From NCBI GenBank assembly GCA_943704495.1, contig CALSCR010001473.1, positions 1 to 24,854 on the forward strand: a DNA stretch of 24,854 bases. The letters are read 5' to 3'. Below are positions 9,238 through 20,557 of the stretch, in pieces (positions within the stretch are counted from its first letter, which is position 1; each line of letters opens with the position of its first letter). The position numbers and the translations under genes are program-made. Under the pieces are notes generated by a model that did not search any database, had not been told where the DNA came from, and worked only from the letters and a program-made list of their open reading frames with translations. This stretch comes from Pigoraptor chileana (taxonomy: Eukaryota > Opisthokonta > Filasterea).

Positions 9238-12200
9238 TTAGTCGTCATCGCTGAGGACGAGATCACCAACCACATCCCCTCCGTCATCTCCATCGTCGTC
9301 TCCAAGGGGCACGCTGTCGAAACAAACGCGAAAACAGCAAAGAAATGATCAGAAAATGCAAATAATCAAACAACCATTCAACGACCACAGCTTGAGGGAT
9401 GCATAGCCACCACAGCAGTGACCCCACCTCTTCTTTGCCTTCTTGCGCTGTCCAGAGGCGTCGTCTGCTGCCTTCCGCTTCTTTGCGACAGACTGACCCT
9501 TGCTCTTTGCACCCGCAGCACCCGTCTTTGCCTTATTTGGCGCACTTTCTCCCTTTGCCCTCTTGCCACCATTCTTGGGGCGATCACTCTCGTCATCATC
9601 AACATCCTCGACGTCATCATCCTCTTCCACGTCATCATCCTCTTCATCGTCGTCATCATTGTCGTCATCATCCCGTTGCTCTTCATCGTCGTCATCGTCG
9701 TCACGGCGGCTGTCGCGGCGCGAGGGTGGGCCGTTGTCCTGCACGTTCATTCACATGCAGTATATACAATGGTAAGTCTTAAACACAACCGGCTAGTACT
9801 GCACGCTTGAGTCAGTGTACTTGTTCGTGTGTGTCAAGTGTGTGTGTGTGTGTGTGTGTGTGCATTTGTGTGCGTGTGTGCGCGTATATTTATGTTTGTA
9901 TATATATATATATGTACGTGTGTACGCGTGTACATGTATATGTGTGTGTGTGTGTGTATTGTGAGTGTGAGTGTGAGTGTGTATATATATATATTGTGTG
10001 TGTGTGTGTGTGTGAGTTCGTGAGTGGTTGTGTGTTTGTGTGTGTATATTCTTTATGCATGAGTTCAGACAAATGTAGAACCAGACAATCGAATTGCAGC
10101 GACAGAGTATTCCCACCTCGAGCAGAAGTGCACGCCGCTGGTCCTCAGCCTTCTTCCACTGCACGTAATACTTGCGCAATGGGTTGTCGTTGCGTGTAGC
10201 CTCCGCGGCAACCCACTTGGCCTGCCGACCGTACATACATTTTTTGTGATGCAAACACAGCAGCAGAGCGATCAAGAATTAGTACACCCACACGCACAAG
10301 TATTTCAACCATCAATGCAGCATAGATGCAATATGTGTACATAGGGTTCGGGTTACGGTTTTTTGATCATTATTTTCAAACAAGTAGGATCGATGCAGAG
10401 ACATGCATCGCTGCAACGCACCACTTCGTTGCTATCTTTGGGGCTGAAGTCGAGATGGGTGCGCCGCGATGAAATGTGCTTTGAAGACTCGAGAAGCTGC
10501 CGAGGGACATGGTGGGTTCCGAGTGAACAACAGCGGCAAAACAGCAGTAAATCATTCACAGGCAGTGCTCACCATGTGACAGATGCGCACAGTATACAGT
10601 ACCTTGTCAAGGACGATCTTTGTCTGCTTCTTCATCTTGAGCTGCCCGGATGTTTTCAGGAACTTCCGGAGCTGCGACCAACCAAAAATGTCACGGGATC
10701 AGCAGGTCAACCACCGAACCCAAACCCGATTGCACCAAATACGAACGGAGCCGCTAAAAGTGCGCACACATAAGGGCATTACCTGTATCACGGCGGGAAG
10801 TGCCAGTTCTGGAAACGCTATGGAGTGGGCGTTGATGCTGAAGTGCTCCAGCAAGAGACCAAGGAGTGATTCCATCGTTGCATCCTACACGCCACAACAC
10901 GGAGACATACAGGGACGCACAGTAATGCCGTGAGCAAGTGGAGGAGATTTACGACAGACGCAGGATTTGGATTCGAATTAGGGCGGTCCTTGGAACGGCA
11001 AAGGGCACGCACCTGAAACGACTTGCCCTGCAGCTGCGTTTTGCTCGCCTTGAGCAGATAGGAAAAGTCTGACGGCTTACCGCCCGTCTGTCGGTGCTTC
11101 CGCTTCATCTCAGCCGAGTCAAGGACCTGATTGTTTGAACACACAATGTGCGCCACGGCAGTCTCCATCAGCCAAATGCTGTGCTTGGCGGTGCAACGCA
11201 GACATGATCCACAAAGCAATGAGAGCGAAAGGCATTGAAGACACGGAAAACTCACAGACATACACGCGCACGCACATAAAACCATTACAAACTCACACAA
11301 TGCACACACACGCATCCATAGAGCTGGCAGATATGACTTACCTCCAGAAGAACAGGTGAAACAGGAATGTAAGTTCCCGTCGCCTCAGAGAGCATATTCA
11401 ATGCCTTGACACAGTGAAAGCGAAGCGGAAAATATTTCGCTGTTGGAACGAGCCTGCGGGGGAAAAGATAAACAATAAAGTCTGAGTCGAGTAAAACTTA
11501 CCCGGGGGAGAAAAAAAACACACAGTTGTTGCAGTTCAAAGTGCTTATTTTTGTGCACGAGATGCACTGTCCATTGTGTGGGAGCCCTCGATGATCATAA
11601 CATTTGTACAATACGCCACCTGATGGTTCCCAAGATAACCTGGACAAGTGGGTAGATAAGAGGCTTCAGGATGGACGAGTGGTGAGCGCCCGATGCCGAA
11701 TGCACCGAGAGCACCTGCGCCCACACGCGGAGACAGTGAATGTACTGCCAGTTGTACACATTCGCATTGGCCTCCTGCGCGCGAGTGTGCGTGTATGCAG
11801 TGGCATGAGTAAGTATATAATATGGCAAACAGCGCAAGGAAGAGCGACAACGCATTCGTGACGACGCAAACCTTCTTTTTCAAAACGATTGCGTTTCTGA
11901 GGTGAATTGCCAGCTGACGAATGTACACAAATGCGTGCTGGTAGCTCGAATGCAGGTCCAGTCCATACAGCTCCACCACGCAGTTCGACATGAAGGCGAT
12001 TGCAGGGAGCGTCTTCAGCGTCGTGAACTTGGCATTTCGCACAAATGAGAGGTACAGACCCTGTCGAGAGCGATGAACAATATCCAGATTGTGGGTATAC
12101 ACATATGACCACAGATAGCTATCGTGCTTGGAACAAATTCCTGTTATTAAGCAAGGCAATGAGCACATGCACCCAAGGGCCCCGCACCTTCAGACACATG

Positions 12201-14112
12201 TCGAGGAAAGGCATGGGAAGCGTAAGGGCCAGGCGTCGCACTCCAAGAAAGGCAAGCACACGAACAGTCTCTTCTGCAGATCCCCAAAGCTTCAGCAGTG
12301 TCTGCACGTGCGGTTGGGAGGGAAGACGGGAGGTGGGGGAGGTGGGGAGATTCATGGCAGAGTAAGAATACTTGATAAAGTACTTCATCGATTCAAACAC
12401 AATGGATGTACGCTCCGTCTCGCAACATAGAAAGCGTGCAAGACAAAGACACATGCAATATACGGATGAAAGCAGGTCACATTGAAATCGAAAGTTGCCT
12501 TCAAACAAGCACACAACGTACTTTGAGGAGCTGCCGGGCCACTTTCGGGTAGCATGCATAGAGGGGCACAAGGCGCTCGATTGCACGCAGAACAAACGCG
12601 ATCATCGACGGATCCGCCAACTGACGCACAAAGTGGAGTACCGAGCCCACGAGGGTCTTCACCACGCCTTTGGCCTTTGGCCACTTTTTGCTCGCAGAAG
12701 GAAGGGCGCTGGATTGCGGAGACAAAACAGCACACCGACATGTTGTTGTGTTGGCAGCACTGTCTTGTTGCATCAATTGCAGCGCACAGCACGACACATA
12801 CCACTTGCCCACGGACCAGCAGTGAACTCTGAGACTCGACACACTCGAAATTTCACTATATACACTAGAAACAGGACACGAAAAAAGACGCATGCCACTT
12901 GCCGCACGGTCACGGTGAACTATGAGACTACATGAACTAGAAACGGGACGCAAAAACAAAGACGCATACCTGGCACCATCCTTGATCTTATAATCGAGAT
13001 GCTCGTAAAGAAGCGCCGCCGACTTCTGAACCACGGCAACGACCAGCGCGTTGAAGGCTGTCACAGTCGCACATAACACGCGCAAGAAGGATGCGCGTCA
13101 GTATCCACTTGAATACAACCAAGCCCACAAACCAGTCTCCGCAACACAAAACATTAAAAAAACACAAGCAATTCAAGCACCAGATCCACAACTGCATCGC
13201 ATCATCTGTGCTGAGGATTGTCGAGCGCGAAAGCCGACAAGACACACAATGTAAAACCGACGCCGCGCAAGACACACACCTGCGCTGCCGTCGGCGCGAA
13301 ACTGCCCGGCGTCCTTGTCGTCGCCCTCGGACTGCTGCGCGAGCGCCCTGAACGCCGATACAGCGTGGCGCAGTGCAGTAACCGACTTCTGCTCTTCCAT
13401 TGCCTTCGCCCACGCCCCAACTGCAGCAACTGTGATGACCTTCGGTCCCTTCGCCTTCTTTCCCTTTTCAACTACAACGTCGTCGGTGTCGTCCTCAGCG
13501 ACATCCTCCTCCTCCTCCTCAGACTCAGCGTCGGACTCAGGATCGGATTCGTCGAACTCAAGCAGATCTTTGTCATTCTCCTCCAAAAACTTGTAAAATT
13601 CTGGATCCTTCTCCTTGAGAGCGGCAATCTGCTGTTTGTGCCCCTTATCGCCGGCGTTCTTTTCGGGCTTGGATACTGCGGCGTTCTTGCCACCGCCGAC
13701 CGCATCGTCCCCTTCCTCTGCATCGGAGTCGTCGCCCCTCTCGTCTGCGGCGGCGTCACTGTCAGAGTCGCCAAGATTGTTCATGAATTCATCAACGTCC
13801 ATATCCTCCACGGCTTCGTCGCCCTCGCCATTTTCGGACACGTCCGATCCCTCGACTGTCGGGAGGCAAATGTATGTCACCAATTAATATAGGGAATTCC
13901 AGTCGCAATTTTACATTGATCAAGCTGGTTCTTCTAACAACTGCTACACACAAAGAGCTACAGCACGCACCGTCTTCAGCCACGTCAGGCACCGCTACTG
14001 TTCCTTCTTTGGGCCCCTTCTTTTGAAATTTCTTGGACTTTTTCCGCCGATCGATCTCATTCTTGAGATTCTTCCGGATAAAGTTCCGCGTGCTTTTCTT
14101 CATCTTCCCCAT
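9238..14112 (-). CDS. NOC2L: Nucleolar complex protein 2 (Noc2/NOC2L)
   Basis: Fifteen exons: 14112-13971, 13855-13280, 13057-12970, 12708-12522, 12301-12188, 12060-11872, 11774-11620, 11453-11342, 11126-11013, 10884-10783, 10671-10603, 10496-10422, 10221-10117, 9738-9428 and 9313-9238 (TAA). All phases match; 804 aa. Noc2 pairs with Noc1 and Noc3 to mature and export pre-60S ribosomes from the nucleolus. Hallmarks are a basic N-terminus (KKSTRNFIRKNLKNEIDRRK), an acidic linker, the family motif KEKDPEFYKFLEENDKDLLEF (residues 128-148), then the helical-repeat Noc2 core with VPTAKYFPLRFHCVKALNML, SEATGTYIPVSPVLLE, EHFSINAHSIAFPELALPAV and NPLRKYYVQWKKAEDQRR. The tail is unusually long: an Asp/Glu run from about residue 689, a Lys-rich nuclear/nucleolar-type stretch (KKRKAADDASGQRKKAKKR) and a final acidic cap. 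It is slightly longer than human (749 aa) because of these runs. Confidence 0.95.
9826..10058. repeat. Compound GT/TA microsatellite in NOC2 intron
   Basis: Alternating GT, TA and GTGA runs (for example GT 9838-9861, TA 9899-9912 and GT 9993-10013) lie wholly within the NOC2 intron 9739-10116. On the transcript strand this reads as CA/TA repeats. Open frames of up to 160 codons here are produced by the repeat. Confidence 0.9.
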
Positions 14113-14450
14113 GATTGCGAACAGCGAGCGAAGACCAACTTATGTCCGTCAGCCGAAGTCTTATCTTGAGAGCAAGTGAGAGAGATGTACATGTAACTGA
14201 AGCGCTCATCAATGTGACCTGTTGTTTGCTGAGTCGGTGTTGCGAACAAGGCTCGCCACGTGCAAGCCAATCCGATGGGCACGTGACCTGCAGCATCACG
14301 TGCAGTTTCGTAATCGCGAAGTGGCTGAGTTCCAGCCTGGCAGTCCCAGAACAAAGATTACAAATCACAGTTACCGTTGTCACAGGGATCACTGACATCA
14401 TATTGCCACAGGGATGCAACAGGTTGAAGTGAGGGGCCTCTGTCGAGTGT
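14113..14450. promoter_or_regulatory. Divergent promoter between NOC2 and receptor gene
   Basis: The two start codons are 338 bp apart and point away from each other, so both promoters must fit here. The interval holds three CACGTG boxes and a CCAAT sequence (14266-14270). No clear TATA box was identified. No extra gene is seen. Confidence 0.6.
14257..14302. promoter_or_regulatory. Cluster of three CACGTG E-boxes at NOC2 promoter
   Basis: CACGTG occurs at 14257-14262, 14280-14285 and 14297-14302, about 145-190 bp upstream of the NOC2 ATG and 150-190 bp upstream of the receptor ATG. CACGTG is the canonical Myc-Max E-box, and ribosome-biogenesis genes are classic Myc-Max targets in holozoans. 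Because NOC2 is such a gene, control of NOC2 is the likelier role, though the receptor shares the interval. Confidence 0.6.
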
Positions 14451-17400
14451 ATGTCTATGGGTCGCCGCACGCGGGTGAACTCTGCCGCTCACGAGCGGCA
14501 CAGTCCTCTTCTCCCACTTACTTGTATTCTGTTGGCGATTTGTGTCTTGGGCACCCCGGCCGCAGTGAATGCCTGTCCACCTGCGCTTGATTCCATGGGC
14601 TGTTCCTGTGGTGGCAATGCAACGGCCGGATTTGCCGTCCTCAAGTGTGCAAAGCTCTCATCACCATTCATGTAAGTGGATAGGATGCATTATCATTTTT
14701 GACGAAATTATAAGCAGCGCATGCCTGACATATGCATGAATGTTGCGTGCAGCAATTGGGCATCGCAGAGAATCGTGTCACTCGCGAGTGGACTTTTCGA
14801 CAGCACACTTTCGAACACTCTTCAGGATTTGTGAGTGATTTGTCCCGCTATTATACTGCTGCCCCACAGCGACTGAGCGTTGTTCTTTTGTTTCTGGAGC
14901 AGCAGCTGGTCTTCTGCGGTGGGTGCCTTGATGGAACCTGTTGCGCTTGGTGGTACATTGGCTGACCGTGCACTGTGGCCTTGCTCTCCACCATATTCTC
15001 AAATGTAGGAGGCTCAATAACAATAGTCTGTCGGGACTGCCCTCCGATCTGTTCTATAATTTGACCTCTTTGAAAACCCTGTGAGTGGCAAAGAATGCTG
15101 CTGCATTTTTTTCCGTCTGATGGCCTCTCCTGTGCCGAATTACTCTGTTTTCGCTTGCCGCTTGGACCAACCATTACTGTGATGTGGAGTGAATTATGTT
15201 GTCACCTCAGCGCGGCCTTGTCGAAAGTTCGCAAAACGTAGGCAGCAAAGGCGCCGCTGCGTTTACTGACCAGCCTTTTGCTTCTCTTAATTCACACATT
15301 AATCACTCGTATATTTTTTATACATAATTTCGATGGTTGTCTCTCTCTGTTCTCACGGCAGTGACTTAAGCGGAAATAAGCTGACGCCTGTTGCTGGAGT
15401 ATTCGACAGGCTGAAATCTCTCGATAAATTGTGAGTCTACTCTTCGTACAGGCGGCGAGTGTCACTGCCTTTGTGTACAAGTCGTTTATTTCATCCTGTA
15501 TGAATGGCTCACGTGCACTTGCTACACTCACACATCCACTGCGCCCCACAATATGTCCCATGAATACACTCACCCATACACTGTGTTCTGTAATACACTC
15601 ACCCATATTGGCATTATGTCCTACACTCACCCGTCCGGACAATACGCTACTCCAGGGATTTGAGTCGAAACTCTATGACATCACTCCCAGCGGGTGTATT
15701 CGATCAGCTAACGGCGCTTACACAACTGTAAGTGTTGGGCGCTTATTTCCCATGCGTGCTCGATGTGAATAATTGCCGCCTCACCAGTGTGGGTTAAGGT
15801 TACTTAACCCTTTGCCCTCGTCGGTGTTTCTGTGTGTATTTGACTGCATACGCGGGCCTCTTTACCTTAAGCAGACAGCTTTCTGGGAACAACTTTGCGT
15901 CCCTTCCCGCGTCTGGTACCTTCCGTAAACTTGGCAATTTGCACACACTGTGGGTATCCAAGGCTTTGCTCGCGTCAACCCGCAACAACTTCTCTTACTA
16001 TAACAAGCAGTTATGCGCATTTGGTTATTCGGACTCTAAACAGCCTGTAAATTTGTGCGAATGTGATGTGGCCTCTTACCGTCTTCGTTGCCCATTGGCA
16101 TTTGAAACAGAAATCTCGCCGGGAATCGATTGGTGTCGTTGAATGCCCCGGATTTGCGCGGAATGGGCAGTCTCGTGTCACTGTAAGTCAGTCGTTCACT
16201 TGGGATGTCTGCTCACGTACTTTGTTGAATTCGTTCAGTGTGCATGCAACGCTGTCTTGCCTTCGCAGCCTGCAGCGTCCAGTCTGCACTCGCCATCCAA
16301 TCAGTTCGGCGTGTAGGTTTGACAAATGCAATCTTGCTCTGACATCGATGATTTTATCGTTTATAGTAATGCTCTTTTGAATTACTCGACTGCAGATATC
16401 TGGCAAACAACACCATTGCGTCCACTACTGCGGCGCCTTTCGACACGATGCCCAAGCTAACAACCCTGTAGGTTAAGGAAAGACAGAAGTTACATAATGC
16501 CGTCGGTTTGCACTATGATGCCTTATCACTCTCGTTCAAACTTACAAATGTTTCTTCTGCCGGCAGCGACCTTTCTCAAAACGTGCTGCGGGAAATAGCC
16601 GATTCGTACTTTGCCCCTTTGACTTCTCTGCGTCCGCCTGCGAATTCATCCGGACTGTGAGTACCGTTTGGCGTTTGCACTTACAGTCACATTCTTTGTC
16701 TCGCACGTTGACTGACACTCTTTGTGTTTTTCTGTACTCTTGCATTTGTACTTTCACCTAATCACAGCCTGCTTGGCGGAAATCCCGGCCTGAAGGGAAA
16801 TGTGTGCAAAAACGTCACTCTCGCTGCGCAATGTGTGTCGCCGACGTGTGAGCAGTGCTTTTGCAAATCCGGATTTACAGGCCCACTATGCCTGGACAAC
16901 TGCCCCGCGGGGACATACGGACCGGACTGTATTCACACATGCCCGTGCCTCAACGGAGCGGCGTGCGACCGTTTCACAGGAGCGTGTACCTGTACCCCTG
17001 GGTTTTGGGGGAGCATTTGTGACAACGCATGTCCCCGTGGAAAATACGGCGGAACACACTGCACGCTGAACTGCACATGTGTGAATGGGGCCGACTGTAA
17101 TCAGCACACGGGCGCTTGTTCGTGCTTGCCTGGCTGGATAGGCGCCGTTTGTGATGCGGCGTGTGAGGACGGATTATATGGTCACGATTGCGAGCTGAGC
17201 TGTGCGTGCGAAAATGGTGCAAAGTGCGACCGCATCACTGGCTTGTGCCAGTGCACTGATGGCTGGACGGGGGCGTACTGCAGCCTGGCATGCCCCGCGG
17301 ACACATACGGGCCGTACTGTGCCGGCCACTGCTCTTGCTTTAATGGGGCGAGTTGCGATCGCCATGATGGCCACTGCGTTTGCACGCGTTTGTGGACCGG

Positions 17401-20400
17401 CGTCAACTGCACCACTCCGTGGCTTCCTGACCGCCCATCCTCACGCATCGAAACTACTTCGTCGAAAGGGATCAATATTCGCGTCTTTCCTCAGAACGAT
17501 ACGACCGGATTCAACCAATTGCTGTATCGTATCGAACGTGCTGGCTGCCCAGCAATTAACGACATCCTCGTGAGTGTTTGTTCACTCGATGCCGTTGTGG
17601 GTACACTTGCAATGCTCGTGTTTGTGGTATGACGAACGCGTGGTTAGTTGTTGAAATCCTTTTTTTTGTCCTCTTGTACACCAACCATCAATCGTTTTGC
17701 AGGTCAAGGGTTCGGATCTTGCTGGCGGCCTGTATTCTGATATGCGGGGCCTTGTCCATAACGAGCGCTATGCTTATGTTGTCCGCGCTGTGAATCCAGT
17801 CGACGCCAAGCTCCTCACTGTATCTGAGCCAGCTTTGATGGATTTTGTGAGGGCAGCTGGCAAGACAGACGTACCCGACCGGCCAGCGTTTGTCACGGCT
17901 TTGGTATCAACTAGCGCGCAAGGGCTCGTTATTCTACTTACGTGGCATGACGACAATGCTACCGTACCCATCACGCACACCCGTATTCACCGTAGTGATG
18001 GTCAATCGTACGTGTCGACATTGGCAAGGTTTTTTGCGGATTCGAATGTGAAGCCCGGGAGCACTTACACGTACACCCTTTGGAGTTCCAACGTCAACGG
18101 GGAATCGGCCGAATCAGCTCCGGCAGTGGTCTCTGTCCCCGGCTCGAAGGGGTCTTCGTCGTCTGCCGGTGCAATTGCAGGGGCCGTTATAACTGTTCTC
18201 GTCGTTGCGGCGACAGCAATCGCCGCTGCGTTCTGGTACCGACGGCGGCGCACTCTTAAGGCGCGGGAAACTATGGCGGAAGAACTGGCGTATATTGATA
18301 TGGTCACGCGGTCACCGGAGGTTGCTGATCTTGAATTGTCGCATTCGCGTATCCGTATCCTAGACGTGATTCGTCGAGGCGATTTTGGAGACATATTACG
18401 CGTGGAGATGAACTCTGGCACCTCGCAAGCTGCTATTGCTTGTATGAAAACACTGAAGCTTGCCGCTGCAGATGCAGTTGATTCCCTTGCTGTTCGCCAC
18501 AGATTTATGACGGAACTTAATATTGCCCGTATTGTCTCTAATCATACCAACGTTGTGGGTCTGTTAGGCGTTATCACAAAGGTATGGTGGTGGGCGAGCA
18601 CTAACTGTAAATCAGACGCGGCAGGAATTCGTTTATGAAGTTGCCGCTTTTGAGTGAGTATCCACTTTTTTAACAATATGCTCATCTGGCTCCTGCTTGC
18701 CGCTTTGCCGAACTTATCCTGGGCCATCAGGGTGATCCCAATGCCTTGCTTTATCAGCATCCTTCTCTTGGAGATTTGCGGTCGTATGTCCAGGATCCTT
18801 CGAAGGAAATCGTTCTCGCCGATTTGATTACTTTCTGCATAGGTATGATCTGTTCTGCAAACAAGTATGCATATCGACATTAGCTTGGGCGCTTTATTCA
18901 GTACTGCACTGCTGTGAGTTAAATTTTCACTTTCTAACAGCTCTCCCTACTGTGTTCCCATACTTAGACATAGCAAAAGGACTGGAACATCTTGTTAAAT
19001 GCCGCATAATTCACAGGTGGGCTAAATTCGTCATGTGTTATTCCCTAATGATATGAGCTCTGGGTTGTGTTTTAGCCATGATGCATACGGCCGACATCTT
19101 CCAATTCGATTAGCATTTGCCCCATGGCTAACTTCTTCCTTCACAGACACATAATGGCACGCAACTGCATGGTGTTTGCGGGGCCTCGCCCTGTGTCAAT
19201 GGAAGAAAGCGCTTGGGAACTCGGACCGAAAGGAAATGTTGTCGTGAAATTGGGCGAACTCTCCTCTGCGTGTGATGCCATTCATACGGATGCACTGCCC
19301 TTGCCGAAGGGCTCCACCAAATGGTATGGTGTAGTGACATTTATTGTGTTGTTATCCGTATCAGAGAAAGCGGCCATGTTAAATGTGTATTCCAGCCTGC
19401 CACAAGTTTACTTTGAGTGTCTGAGCTTGCGCAGATTGTCAATCGGCGCAAGCTCAGACACATTTAACCCGCATACATTTAACCCTATTAACCCTAACAC
19501 GAAGGAACCGGGAACTGTGGTTCATGGACCTTGGGATAGCTTGAAAACTCGGTCTGGCGGTAGTGCACCCCTGCCCTTGTTCAATGTGGTTGATGATTCT
19601 GTTGTTTACTGCCTTTCGCCACAGGCTTGCACCCGAGGTTCTCGAAAACAACAGCCGGTTTTCTTTCGCATCAGGTAAGATAACTTAACATATACCTCAG
19701 TTTGATGCCCAATGCTGATGTCTAATCAAGTGTGGTATGTGTGTGTGAACTGATGTGGTTGTGTTGTATACTGCAGGTGTGATCAATGTGTGGTGCGCTC
19801 GCTAACTTGAGAGTCTGGGTTAGGGTTAGAGTTAACCTTAGGTTTCTGAGACCTTTGTCGACCAGTTAATGTGCTGTGTGTGAAGGTCCAGCCGCCTCCT
19901 TTGCCCTAGTCGTCATCGGTCAATGATGTCTATAGGGCTTAGCTGAAGCCATTCTTTTATCTTGCAGACATGTGGGCATTTGCCATCACTCTGTGGGAAG
20001 TAATGTCGTTCGGCGCCAAACCCTATGCTGGAATTAGTGGCGAGAAGAATATTGCCGAGCACCTGAAGCACGGCAGACGCCTACCAACTCCTGTTGGGTG
20101 CCCTACTACTGTGTACAAGTTGATGAGCTCTTGTTGGTAGGTGCTGCAGTTCATTAATTTTCAATCGGTGAAATTGTCAGTGGTGTGTGCTTTCCCATGT
20201 CTTGTTGTGTGGGCGGTGAACCAGGTTGATGTTTCATTGATCACACTGTGATTGGTAACGGAACTGAACTTCATACTGACGAGTAACAAATCTTGGCGAT
20301 AATTTCACGGATCGTTTCAACTTCAGGAACAAGAACAGTGAAGCACGCCCTTCCATTTCAGACTTATTACGTGAGCTCCAGCACCATGCATATGCCAAAC

Positions 20401-20465
20401 AGGCCGCCATAGATACATCTGTCAGTGGTATGCACGGAATCCAGCTGACAGAAGTGAGAGTGTAA
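14451..20465 (+). CDS. LRR-EGF-FN3 receptor with tyrosine pseudokinase domain
   Basis: Sixteen exons: 14451-14671, 14753-14830, 15009-15080, 15362-15430, 15656-15727, 15875-15949, 16396-16467, 16567-16656, 16768-17569, 17703-18581, 18731-18842, 18974-19016, 19147-19323, 19625-19674, 19968-20136 and 20327-20465; phases all match, 1039 aa. Order: signal peptide (LLPLTCILLAICVLG), Cys-rich LRR cap, seven LRRs (about 74-250), one partial and four complete CxxGxYGxxC EGF modules (about 268-425), two FN3-like domains (about 426-655), transmembrane helix (about 672-695), juxtamembrane YIDM (714-717) and a kinase fold (about 733-1015). Retained: K766, E788, GDLRSYV, ARN (866-868), KWLAPE, the DMWAFAITLWE helix and CWNKNSEARPS. 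Lost: the catalytic Asp (HRH at 861-863), DFG (ELS at 899-901), the first glycine of the P-loop and all activation-loop tyrosines. It should sense an extracellular ligand and signal without normal phosphotransfer. The 3' tail ends EVRV. Ligand unknown. Confidence 0.9.
15523..15640. repeat. Degenerate short tandem repeat in receptor intron
   Basis: TACACTCAC recurs at 15523, 15565, 15594 and 15622, three copies extended to CACTCACCC, giving a loose period of about 28-42 bp. It lies entirely in the intron between the LRR3 and LRR4 exons (15431-15655). Confidence 0.7.
15950..16395. other. Long intron between LRR5 and LRR6 exons of the receptor
   Basis: At 446 bp this is the longest intron of the LRR block. 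I looked for another phase-2 LRR exon here and found none with the xxLxxNxL pattern. A lost or decayed LRR exon could explain the extra length, but no sequence supports it. Confidence 0.5.
19379..19467. repeat. Fold-back element in receptor intron
   Basis: Bases 19417-19432 and 19446-19461 form a perfect 16-bp inverted repeat with a 13-nt loop. The right arm continues for six more bases, so that ACACATTTAA (19458-19467) pairs with TTAAATGTGT at 19379-19388. The 28 bases between the two left-arm blocks look like an insertion into one arm. The element is inside the intron 19324-19624. It resembles a small MITE-like hairpin. Confidence 0.75.
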
Positions 20466-20557
20466 TTCACTGACCTGCTGACGTGTAAGTAAAAAAAAAC
20501 GGGAGATTTGTTCGATTGCTGTTTAGTCCTGCAAAACGTCTCTAATTTGGTTAAGTT

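Noticed and set aside
9399-9810. Plus-strand Ser- and Val-rich open frames
   Set aside because: They are the antisense of the acidic GAC/GAT repeat in NOC2 exon 14.
9807-10275. Long frames reading VCVCVC or THTHTH
   Set aside because: They are created by the GT/TA microsatellite within a NOC2 intron.
13218-13892. Plus-strand open frame of 224 codons with hydrophobic stretches
   Set aside because: It is the antisense shadow of the acidic NOC2 exon 2, which has family motifs and correct splice phases.
18625-18653. Possible short exon EFVYEVAAF in the kinase hinge
   Set aside because: It would leave a 43-bp intron and end in phase 2, while the next exon needs phase 0. Joining 18581 to 18731 gives the typical TKGDPNALL hinge.
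19476-19850. Telomere-like TTAACCC / GTTAGGGTTAGAG words
   Set aside because: Only two or three short units at each place (19476-19499, 19819-19837), both inside introns; too little to claim a telomeric insertion.
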